Source of the DNA: Nitrospira sp.
Lineage (GTDB): Bacteria > Nitrospirota > Thermodesulfovibrionia > Thermodesulfovibrionales > Dissulfurispiraceae
Assembly (NCBI GenBank): GCA_002634385.1
Contig: NSJL01000002.1
Location: forward strand, 186,001-250,000
DNA: 64,000 nt
Direction of reading: 5' to 3'
Numbering within the stretch: position 1 is the stretch's first letter; each line of letters starts with the position of its first letter. Shown here one piece after another: positions 57,414 to 64,000 of this stretch. The notes beneath the pieces were generated by a model. The model saw only the letters and a list, made by a program, of their open reading frames with translations, had not been told where the DNA came from and did no database searches. A program made the translations under genes and the position numbers.

Positions 57414-58858
57414 TTCAGTATCTCCACTGCCTTATGGAACCATTGATTGAGAAAGTCCGGTATATACAGCCCCAAGATCAGCACAAGGGCCATATGCAAA
57501 AGCACCGGAATATGGGCTGCTTTCATGGGTTTCTGGTAGGACGGCACCTCCCCGGCAACCATGGCCTGCACTTTCCGGAAAAGGGCGGCGAACGCAACCG
57601 CGAGGCCGAGAAGAAGAAAAGGCGTCATGAGAGGAGCCTCCTTTATCGTAGCGGTCAGGATCAGGAATTCGCTGGTGAACACCCCGAAGGGGGGCATGCC
57701 GACAATGGCCATGGCGCCGAACATCATTCCCCATCCCACGGGGGGGTTCCCCTTGATGAGTCCCCGTATCCTGTCCATCTCCTGGGTCATATGCATCTGC
57801 GCCGCATGGCCGACGGTGAAGAAAAGGGAGGACTTGGCAAGACTATGGACAAGCATGTGCAGCAGCGCGCCGTAGGTCGCAATAGGACCTCCCAGTCCGA
57901 ACGCAAACGTCGCGATCCCCATATGCTCGATGGACGAATAGGAGAACATCCGTTTGATATCCTTCTGCCTGAGCAGGGAAAAAGCTGCGACGAGGAGCGA
58001 AAGGATCCCGAACCCCATCATGATGTCGCCTGCATGGTGGGTATGGGTCGACCCGTCCACAAGGGCCTTGCACCTGACAAGGGCGTAGAGGGCGATATTC
58101 AGCAGCAATCCCGAGAGCACGGCTGAAATGGGGGTCGGGCCCTCGCTGTGCGCATCGGGAAGCCAGTTATGAAGGGGTACCAGGCCCACCTTTGTGCCGT
58201 AGCCGACCATCAGGAAGACAAAGGCAAGGGACAGAACCGTCGGTTCGAGCTTTCCGCTCAGCTCGATAAGATTCGTCCAGAGGAGCGCTTCTCCTCCCTC
58301 CCCCAGGACCTTTTCCGCGGCGAAATACAGGAGAACGGTCCCGAAGAGCGCCTGGGCGATGCCGACGCCGCAAAGGATGAAGTATTTCCATGCCGCCTCG
58401 ATGGCGGTCGGCGTGCGGTAGAGGGAGACCAGCAGTACCGTGGAAAGGGTGGCAAGCTCCATCGCGATCCACAACACACCGACATTGTTCGTAAGGAGAC
58501 AGAGGAGCATGGCGAAGATGAAGAGCTGGAACATCGCATGGTAGAAACGCATCCCCCAATGGCCGACCCGTCCGTGTTCCCGTTCGCGCCTCATGTACCT
58601 CCTGCTGAAGACGGCGGTCGTCATCGAGACAAAAGCGGTCAGCACGGCCAGGTAGACGCTGAAGGCGTCGACAAAAAAGAATTTTTCCCCCGCGAGCAGG
58701 GGACCTTCGCTGTAAACCTCCAGGGCAAGTGCGACGCCCGCAACAAAAGTGGCGGCCGAGCCCGCAATATTGACCTCGGGCGCGCGCTTTCTGTCCCCCA
58801 TAAACGCGAGGACAACGGCGGCAAGGAGCGGAATACCCAGAAGGATAAGCAGCGGCAT
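57410..58858 (-). CDS. HyfF/NuoN-like proton-translocating subunit
   Basis: A 482-aa antiporter-like protein with about 14 helices. Key charged residues of the Mrp/Nuo channel are visible: Glu in 'WIAMELATLST', Lys in 'GTKVGLVPLHNWLPDAHSEGPTP' and 'QKDIKRMFSYSSIEHMG', His in 'LLHMLVHSLAKSSLF'. It would form one ion-pumping unit of the membrane arm. Starts 2 bases after the hyfE-like stop region and overlaps the large-subunit start by 4 bases. Confidence 0.92.
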   Translation of the reverse strand: MPLLILLGIPLLAAVVLAFMGDRKRAPEVNIAGSAATFVAGVALALEVYSEGPLLAGEKFFFVDAFSVYLAVLTAFVSMTTAVFSRRYMRREREHGRVGHWGMRFYHAMFQLFIFAMLLCLLTNNVGVLWIAMELATLSTVLLVSLYRTPTAIEAAWKYFILCGVGIAQALFGTVLLYFAAEKVLGEGGEALLWTNLIELSGKLEPTVLSLAFVFLMVGYGTKVGLVPLHNWLPDAHSEGPTPISAVLSGLLLNIALYALVRCKALVDGSTHTHHAGDIMMGFGILSLLVAAFSLLRQKDIKRMFSYSSIEHMGIATFAFGLGGPIATYGALLHMLVHSLAKSSLFFTVGHAAQMHMTQEMDRIRGLIKGNPPVGWGMMFGAMAIVGMPPFGVFTSEFLILTATIKEAPLMTPFLLLGLAVAFAALFRKVQAMVAGEVPSYQKPMKAAHIPVLLHMALVLILGLYIPDFLNQWFHKAVEILK

Positions 58859-58859
58859 A

Positions 58860-59525
58860 TCAGTCCTCCTCCTTCAGCCGTGCCATCTGTTCCACGTCGA
58901 GGCTGTCAAAGGTGGTATTTATGTGAAAAAAGAAGATACCGAAGATGAAAGCCGCTATCAATATATCGATCGCCACCCCCAGCTCCACCACGAGGGGCAT
59001 GCCGTAGGTGGCGCTGGTTGCGGCAAAAAAGAGACCGTTTTCCATGGCGAGGAAGCCGATGATCTGGGTGACGGCATGTCTCCTCGTGATCATCATCAGG
59101 AGCCCGATCATGACGGTAGCGAGGGCTATGGCGAGAATCGACCGGGTCACGAAGGTGGAAAGCTCGCGGACCGGCGCCGTCAGGTGATAGGAAAATATCA
59201 CGAGGGCGATGCCGATGATCATCGTGAGGGGTACATTCACCACCGTTTCGATCTCTTTCCTGATCCTGAGCTTATGGATTAGGGAATGGAGAATATAGGG
59301 CAGCAGGATGACCTTCAGGGTAAGGGTCAGGACCGATGAGATGTAGAGGTGATGCCTGCTCGCCATATAGCCGACCACGGCCGTGCTGATCGAAAGAAAC
59401 ACCCCCTGCCACGCGAAAAGATGAATAAGACCGTAGATCCTCCTCTGCACGAGCATGCCGAAGGCGGTCAGGAGAACCATCGCCGCAAAGAAACTGACAA
59501 TCTGCGCCATAATCTGTATATTCAT
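58860..59525 (-). CDS. HyfE-like membrane subunit
   Basis: A 221-aa protein with about seven helices, similar in size and layout to HyfE, which relates to NuoK through its second half ('GLLMMITRRHAVTQIIGFLAMENGLFFAATSATYGMPLVVELGVAIDIL', with the key Glu residues in AMENG and VELG). Part of the membrane arm between the HyfC-like and HyfF-like subunits. The C-terminus is charged (DSLDVEQMARLKEED). Confidence 0.9.
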   Translation of the reverse strand: MNIQIMAQIVSFFAAMVLLTAFGMLVQRRIYGLIHLFAWQGVFLSISTAVVGYMASRHHLYISSVLTLTLKVILLPYILHSLIHKLRIRKEIETVVNVPLTMIIGIALVIFSYHLTAPVRELSTFVTRSILAIALATVMIGLLMMITRRHAVTQIIGFLAMENGLFFAATSATYGMPLVVELGVAIDILIAAFIFGIFFFHINTTFDSLDVEQMARLKEED

Positions 59526-59540
59526 ATTATTCTTGGCATG

Positions 59541-60491
59541 TCACTCCAGGATGAAATGGGAGAGCATTCCCAGCGTCGCCAGCAGGAACGCAGCTCCAAG
59601 GAATTCGGTCACGCGGAAAAGACGCATTTTTGCAAGGCCCGTCTCGATGAGCACCAGCACGATTCCCGCAACCCCGAGCTTCAGCACGAGATACAGGAGC
59701 GCTGCGGGGACCATCAGCATCTCCCCTTCCCCCGCGATTCCCCAGGGGAAGAAGGCCGCAGCTCCCAGGGCCATAAAAAGAAAAAGCTTCATCATGCCCG
59801 CCCATTCGATAAGGGCGAGGTATCTTCCCGAATATTCGAGGAGCATCGCCTCGTGTATCATGGTCAGCTCAAGATGCGTCGAAGGGTTGTCCACGGGAAT
59901 CCTGCCCGTCTCCGCCAGTGCGATCATGACAAAGGCGAAGAAAGCGAAGGCGAGGGAGGGCCTCAGTATTCCATGAATATCGCTGTGGGCAATCACCTGG
60001 GCGATCTGGGAAAGGGAAGTGGACTTGCTCGCCAGCGACATCGTAAAGACCGCCATGAGCATTGCCGGTTCGGCAAGGGAAGCGATCATCATCTCACGGC
60101 TTGAACCCATTCCGCCGAAAGCAGTGCCGGTATCCATGCCTGCCAGGGCGGTAAAGAACCGGGCAATGGCGAAAAGCGCAACAAGGGCAATGACATCCGC
60201 CGTAACCGCCAGGGGGAGGTCCACCGACAGGATCGGGATGATTCCCCCGGCAAGGAGGGTCGCCCCAAACACGAGATAGGGCGTAAAGCGGAAGATCCAT
60301 GAGGCGTTTTCCGCCAGCACCACGTCTTTCGCAAAGAGCTTCGCGATATCCCGGTACGGCTGGAAAAGGCGCGGCGCTTTCCGCCCCTGCGACCAGCACT
60401 TCACCATCCTCACCCACCCGGTGAAGAGGGGAGCAGCAGCAAGAAGGAGCGAAAGCTGCAGTATCTCTATGAGGAAGGGGGATAGATTCAT
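59541..60491 (-). CDS. HyfC/NuoH-like membrane subunit
   Basis: A 316-aa NuoH-family protein with about eight helices. 'RMVKCWSQGRKAPRLFQPYRDIAKLFAKD' is the conserved cytosolic loop that contacts the hydrophilic arm. 'VPVDNPSTHLELTMIHEAMLLEYSG' contains the acidic residues of the quinone/proton-linked E-channel. It would join the NuoB/NuoD module to the membrane. Overlaps the hyfB-like gene by 4 bases. Confidence 0.93.
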   Translation of the reverse strand: MNLSPFLIEILQLSLLLAAAPLFTGWVRMVKCWSQGRKAPRLFQPYRDIAKLFAKDVVLAENASWIFRFTPYLVFGATLLAGGIIPILSVDLPLAVTADVIALVALFAIARFFTALAGMDTGTAFGGMGSSREMMIASLAEPAMLMAVFTMSLASKSTSLSQIAQVIAHSDIHGILRPSLAFAFFAFVMIALAETGRIPVDNPSTHLELTMIHEAMLLEYSGRYLALIEWAGMMKLFLFMALGAAAFFPWGIAGEGEMLMVPAALLYLVLKLGVAGIVLVLIETGLAKMRLFRVTEFLGAAFLLATLGMLSHFILE

Positions 60492-62533
60492 TTCACAAAT
60501 AGTAAAAGCACGATAATCGTTATAAAAGAATAGATGAGATATGCCTGGATCCGGCCTTGCTGGAGCTTCCCCACTTTCCGGGATATCCGGAAGCTCATCC
60601 CGGCGACCGGCCGGTACAGCCAGCCCCAGAAGCGGTCACGCACCCTGAGGTAGTACGTGAGCCTGCGCGGAAAGGCGCTGTGGGCCGATTGAGGGGTCAG
60701 CCGCACCTGCTCCTTTATGTTGAAAAGGAATCCGAATATCCTCCTCAGGGGCATGGAAAACGAGGTCCCGTTATACTGCATCCTCTCGGTGAGCTTCTCG
60801 AACCCGCAGTCCCAGAGGGGCACGCGGTGGAGAGTCCCCGGCCTGACATGGAGGAGCACGTATGCGGACACTACGACAACCAGGATACCCGAAAACACGA
60901 TGATCCCCGAATAGGATGCCCTTTCGGGTGCGACGGGGGTCAGCCACAGCCATCCGTGTGTCCCTGCAGACACGCTTATGGGAGCGCCCACTATCTGCAC
61001 GGGAACACTATCCATCCATCCGATGAAAAGGCTCGGCAGGATTCCCAAAAGCAGGCAACCCGCGGCAGTCATGATCATGCCCGTTTTCATCGTCCAGTCC
61101 GCCTCGTGAACGCGGATTTTATGCCGGCCCCTCCAGTGCCCCAGGAAGGTCGTACCGAAGGCCTTCACAAAACAGGCAGCCGAGAGGGCGGCAGTGAGGG
61201 CGAAAAGCGCCGCGCCCACCGGCATGAGCAGCTTCAGCAGAGGTGCGGGCAGGGACGGTGAAAGGAGAAACGCCTGAAAGGTGAGCCACTCGGAGACAAA
61301 CCCGTTAAACGGCGGAAGCGCGGATATGGAAATGCAGCCGATAAGAAAGAGAACCGCTGTCCACGGCATCATATGGATAAGTCCCCCCATCTCCTCCATG
61401 GTACGCTCCCGGGTGGCATGCAGCACGGACCCCGCACCCATAAAAAGGAGGCCTTTGAACAGGGCGTGGTTCAGCGCATGGTAGAGTCCCGCAGTAAGCG
61501 CAAGGGCGGCGATAAGCGGCAGCCGGAACGAGGTGAATACCATGCACAGACCGATGCTTATGAAAACAAGCCCTACATTCTCGATACTCGAGTAAGCAAG
61601 GAGCCTCTTCAAGTCGTTCTGCATGAGGGCATACAGCACCCCGCTGATCGCTGAAAGCAGGCCGAACATCATTACGAGGGCGCCCCACCACCAGGGAAAT
61701 ATTTCGATGAGATCAAAGGTAACCCGTATCACCCCGTATACGGCGGTTTTGAGCATGAGGCCGCTCATCAGGGCGGAGACATTGGAAGGCGCTACCGGAT
61801 GGGCTTCGGGCAGCCATACATGCAGGGGAACGATGCCTGCTTTTGCGGCAAAGCCGGAGAAGGCGAGAAGAAATGCCGCCGTTGCCCATCCCGCCGGAAA
61901 GGTTGCGGCGCGCATTGCGTCGAAGGAGTAGCCGCTGAAATCCCTGAACCCCGTGGCAAGTCCGGCCATTACGCCGAAGGACAGGAGGATAGCGACAGCG
62001 CCAATATGTGCGATGACAATATAGAGGAAAGCGGCCCTCCTGTTCTCCGGCCGCTCGTCCTCGTACAGAACGAGAAAATAGGAGGCTGCAGCCATCAACT
62101 CCCATGCAATGAGAAAAATCAGGGCGTCATCGGCAAGCACCACCGTGATCATGCCTGCAAGGAAAAGGGAGCTGAAAACGATGAGCCGCGCCACCGGCCG
62201 GTGCCCCAGGAACCCCCTGACATAGCCGACCGAATAGACCGAGACGCAGAAGGCAAGCAATCCGATCGTTGTGAGAAAAAAACCCGAGAGGGGGTCGAGA
62301 CGCAGGTGAAACGGTAAATCGGGCAGCCCAAGGGCAAGAACGGCCCTTTCCGTGGCGCCCCCTCCCACCGCCCCGATTCCCGCTGCAACCGCCGTCAGAG
62401 AGGCAATCGCCGCCGTACCATAGCACACCGTAATCATGAGCCTCTCGTTCCTCCTGAAGAAAGGAACAAGGGCCGCCTGCACCAAAAAAAGCAGAACGGA
62501 CAGCAGCGCGCTCTCCAGAGGGGAAAAAATCAT
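60488..62533 (-). CDS. HyfB/NuoL-like proton-translocating subunit
   Basis: A 681-aa protein with about 16 helices, first membrane subunit of the operon. Channel residues of the antiporter family are present: Glu in 'LIAWELMAAASYFLVLYE', Lys in 'AAKAGIVPLHVWLPEAHP', and 'QNDLKRLLAYSSIENVG', 'LYHALNHALFKGLLFMGAGS'. The long C-terminal part has a lateral helix region and a soluble tail around 'DCGFEKLTERMQYNGTSFSMPLRRIFG', seen in HyfB/HycC. Overlaps the regulator gene stop by 4 bases. Confidence 0.93.
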   Translation of the reverse strand: MIFSPLESALLSVLLFLVQAALVPFFRRNERLMITVCYGTAAIASLTAVAAGIGAVGGGATERAVLALGLPDLPFHLRLDPLSGFFLTTIGLLAFCVSVYSVGYVRGFLGHRPVARLIVFSSLFLAGMITVVLADDALIFLIAWELMAAASYFLVLYEDERPENRRAAFLYIVIAHIGAVAILLSFGVMAGLATGFRDFSGYSFDAMRAATFPAGWATAAFLLAFSGFAAKAGIVPLHVWLPEAHPVAPSNVSALMSGLMLKTAVYGVIRVTFDLIEIFPWWWGALVMMFGLLSAISGVLYALMQNDLKRLLAYSSIENVGLVFISIGLCMVFTSFRLPLIAALALTAGLYHALNHALFKGLLFMGAGSVLHATRERTMEEMGGLIHMMPWTAVLFLIGCISISALPPFNGFVSEWLTFQAFLLSPSLPAPLLKLLMPVGAALFALTAALSAACFVKAFGTTFLGHWRGRHKIRVHEADWTMKTGMIMTAAGCLLLGILPSLFIGWMDSVPVQIVGAPISVSAGTHGWLWLTPVAPERASYSGIIVFSGILVVVVSAYVLLHVRPGTLHRVPLWDCGFEKLTERMQYNGTSFSMPLRRIFGFLFNIKEQVRLTPQSAHSAFPRRLTYYLRVRDRFWGWLYRPVAGMSFRISRKVGKLQQGRIQAYLIYSFITIIVLLLFVK

Positions 62534-63216
62534 TTCTCCCCTCCGAAGATTTCCGTTTCCTTCCCGGCAAACGCCTCGTAAAGCTCTTCAGGAGACTCTC
62601 TCTTCAAAGCCGCCAGGATATCCTGCTCTTTCAGCAGCCGCAACAATTTTGCCTGAATCCTCAGGAAACGCTGCTCGCTTTTCGGGAAGATGAAAAAGAG
62701 GGTATCCACCGCCTCTTTATCCAATGCTCCGAAAGGGATGGGATTTGCAAGACAACAGAGGGCGATGGAAGAGAGCGGTGCGGTAAACTCCTTGAAAGGG
62801 CGCGGGTGAGGAAAGGCAATCCCGTGGCCTACGGCGGTCGGACAGATGCGCTCCCTGCTCATGATGGCATCAAAAAGCCTTTTAGGGTCCAGTTCGGGGA
62901 TGCGCATCCGTATCAGCTCCAGCGATGCGGAAATTGCCTCTTCTTTTGTTCCTCCGCTGACCCGGTAATAAATTCCGCCTCTTCTGAGAAATTCGGCAAT
63001 GGAGATGGACTCCTCATCTGCGCGGGTGGGGTTCCCGACAGCGGTCTCATAGGAGAATTCTCTCGTATCCTCCATCCAGGAGGTAATCTCTCTCCTGTCG
63101 AAGCGCCACTGACCTCCCACCCTGAAACAGGGGATCGTCTCATTCTTTATCATCCTGTATATCGTCTTCTCCGATACACTGAGGAGAGCGGCGACATCTT
63201 TTACACTCATGTCCAT
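62530..63216 (-). CDS. Fused excisionase-type HTH and PTS EIIA-like regulator
   Basis: A 228-aa protein. Residues 3-50 are a MerR/excisionase-type helix-turn-helix (SVKDVAALLSVSEKTIYRMI...RVGGQWRFDRREITSWM). Residues about 70-215 are a PTS EIIA type 2 (PtsN/FruA-like) domain with the phospho-acceptor context Gly-His-Gly-Ile-Ala-Phe-Pro-His137-Pro-Arg. It is the first gene of the hyf-like operon and overlaps hyfB by 4 bases, so it probably regulates the operon in response to PTS phosphorylation or acts as a local sensor. Two TGGACA repeats flank its start, possibly its own operator. Confidence 0.85.
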   Translation of the reverse strand: MDMSVKDVAALLSVSEKTIYRMIKNETIPCFRVGGQWRFDRREITSWMEDTREFSYETAVGNPTRADEESISIAEFLRRGGIYYRVSGGTKEEAISASLELIRMRIPELDPKRLFDAIMSRERICPTAVGHGIAFPHPRPFKEFTAPLSSIALCCLANPIPFGALDKEAVDTLFFIFPKSEQRFLRIQAKLLRLLKEQDILAALKRESPEELYEAFAGKETEIFGGEK

Positions 63217-63257
63217 ATCTGTCTATAAATGTCCAAAATTGGGCGATAATGGGATTA

Positions 63258-63286
63258 ATAATACCTGTTATTCTGATTTTTGTCAA
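63258..63286 (-). promoter_or_regulatory. Strong sigma70 promoter of the hyf-like operon
   Basis: Minus strand TTGACA (63281-63286), 17-base spacer, TATTAT (63258-63263). Start near 63251 and a 35-base leader. Two direct TGGACA repeats (minus strand, around 63209-63216 and 63229-63235) lie just downstream, suited to an autoregulator. Confidence 0.65.
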
Positions 63287-63394
63287 ACAAAAAGCCAGGA
63301 AAAAATAGGTAAAGGTAAAGAGTAAGGCAGGAAAGACCAAAGAAAAAGTTAGAGACAAAAAACGTCCGAAAAAGAGAAATGCGGTAGAGCGATT

Positions 63395-63419
63395 GTCATT
63401 CCGGACAAGCCGGAATGAC
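63395..63419. repeat. GTCATTCCGG palindrome
   Basis: GTCATTCCGG / CCGGAATGAC perfect 10-bp stem around five bases. Same intergenic palindrome type as 13076-13192. Confidence 0.6.
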
Positions 63420-63563
63420 AAATTCCCTGGTGCTCTCTTTTCGGAATGACGGTCTGCCAAGTACGGTTTATTTTGCCAGACGCTCTAAGCCGGAAAGAGG
63501 AAACAGCAGTTTTTCTTTGTCTCTCTCTGCTGTACTCTGTCGTTCTCTGTCTTACTCTGTTTT

Positions 63564-64000
63564 TCAGGGTACCAGGAGGGTGGGTAGCTCCGATGTCTCC
63601 GCTATCCGGTGAGAGACGCTCCCCAGGATGAGCCCGTGCAGGCGGTCCTTTCCCGTAGTTCCCCCTGTGATCATGCTCGCATTGAACTCCCGGGATATCT
63701 GGATTATTTCCTGCACCTCATTTCCAGCCGAGAGATGGGGATCCGCGTCGACGCCCGCTTCCCGCAGGGCCCTGCAATACTGCTCCAGCCTTTCCCTGCT
63801 TTCCTGCTCGATACGCGACAGTTCGGGTTGCTCGAGTCCCTTGGCGATCTTGTCTCCGATGATATGGGTCACCATGACCTTCTTCACGATACTGCCGAGC
63901 GTCAACAGAAACTCCAGCGCCCTGCCGGAAGCGGGGGACCAGTCGGTGGCAAGGAGGGGTCTCTCGAAAATGCGGTCATTGGTGCGGGTGACGATCTCTC
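63564..64000 (-). CDS. Universal stress protein domain (partial, N-terminus outside the window)
   Basis: The frame is open to the right edge. The visible 145 residues begin 'EIVTRTND..FERPLLATDWSPASGRALEFLL', a Usp first strand and helix, and end with 'ITGGTTGKDRLHGLILGSVSHRIAETSELPTLLVP', containing the nucleotide-binding pattern G-x2-G-x9-G-S-V. Probably a complete Usp domain or the second of two; the first residues are missing. A start within the window at 63905 would cut the first strand and is not used. Confidence 0.85.
   Translation of the reverse strand, partial: EIVTRTNDRIFERPLLATDWSPASGRALEFLLTLGSIVKKVMVTHIIGDKIAKGLEQPELSRIEQESRERLEQYCRALREAGVDADPHLSAGNEVQEIIQISREFNASMITGGTTGKDRLHGLILGSVSHRIAETSELPTLLVP

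Larger units (their letters stand above)
63217..63563. other. 347-bp intergenic region with promoter and repeats
   Basis: Carries the hyf-like operon promoter (63258-63286), a purine-rich stretch (63288-63375), the GTCATTCCGG hairpin (63395-63419), a TAGAGCG/CGCTCTA outer pair (63384-63390 and 63480-63487), and a pyrimidine tract (63500-63560) next to the Usp gene stop. No gene seen. Confidence 0.5.

Overview
The window looks like a chromosomal segment of a Gram-negative, anaerobic or microaerophilic chemotroph, most likely a Nitrospirota (Thermodesulfovibrionia-like) or deltaproteobacterial lineage. This rests on gene content only: hybrid cluster protein, an Ech-related membrane complex, a MetF-MetV fusion, GH57/DUF3536 glycosidase, many two-component and c-di-GMP genes, lipoproteins and TatA. 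No rRNA, tRNA, CRISPR array, prophage or intact insertion sequence was seen. Coding density is high, and the longer gaps are largely filled by short palindromic dispersed repeats.

Layout. 1-6718: end of an ABC ATPase gene, a small lipoprotein, thioredoxin-like protein, TatA, HtrA, hydroxylamine reductase (hcp) behind an FNR/DNR-type site, and an isoprenylcysteine methyltransferase-like membrane protein. htrA and hcp each have a ~180-bp MITE-like element in the leader. 6956-15786: freestanding archaeal-type threonyl-tRNA editing domain, TolB-like lipoprotein, a large M1-M28-PDZ peptidase fusion, N-end-rule transferase Bpt, dienelactone hydrolase, YceI and DUF2267 proteins. 15898-26446: PAS-GGDEF-EAL protein, HD nucleotidase, Icd, AsnS, several small proteins, hemerythrin, TRIC channel, SWIB protein. 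26587-33151: aminopeptidase N, a sigma54 activator with a degenerate receiver, and a polar amino acid ABC transporter with fused binding protein and permease. 33374-40426: Kef-type antiporter, then an operon of a 56-aa protein, a Usp-like protein, an 84-aa membrane protein, a TauE/SafE transporter and a tandem UspA.

40661-45643 is the most unusual block: a Lon protease carrying a response-regulator receiver between its helical linker and AAA+ module, followed by a membrane histidine kinase and an NtrC-type activator with a very similar receiver. I infer a branched phosphorelay in which one kinase controls both proteolysis and sigma54 transcription. Two tandem 16-bp dyads lie in front of the protease gene.

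45646-55011: Fe-S-less MutY-like glycosylase, PilZ-HD-GYP phosphodiesterase, hybrid kinase with Cys-rich PAS domains, GH57 enzyme and MetF-MetV fusion. 55309-63216 is one tightly coupled minus-strand operon for a six-subunit hyf/Ech-like membrane complex, led by a fused HTH-PTS EIIA regulator. The large subunit has lost the NiFe-ligand cysteines, so this should be an Ech-related (Ehr-type) complex rather than a hydrogenase. A partial UspA gene closes the window.
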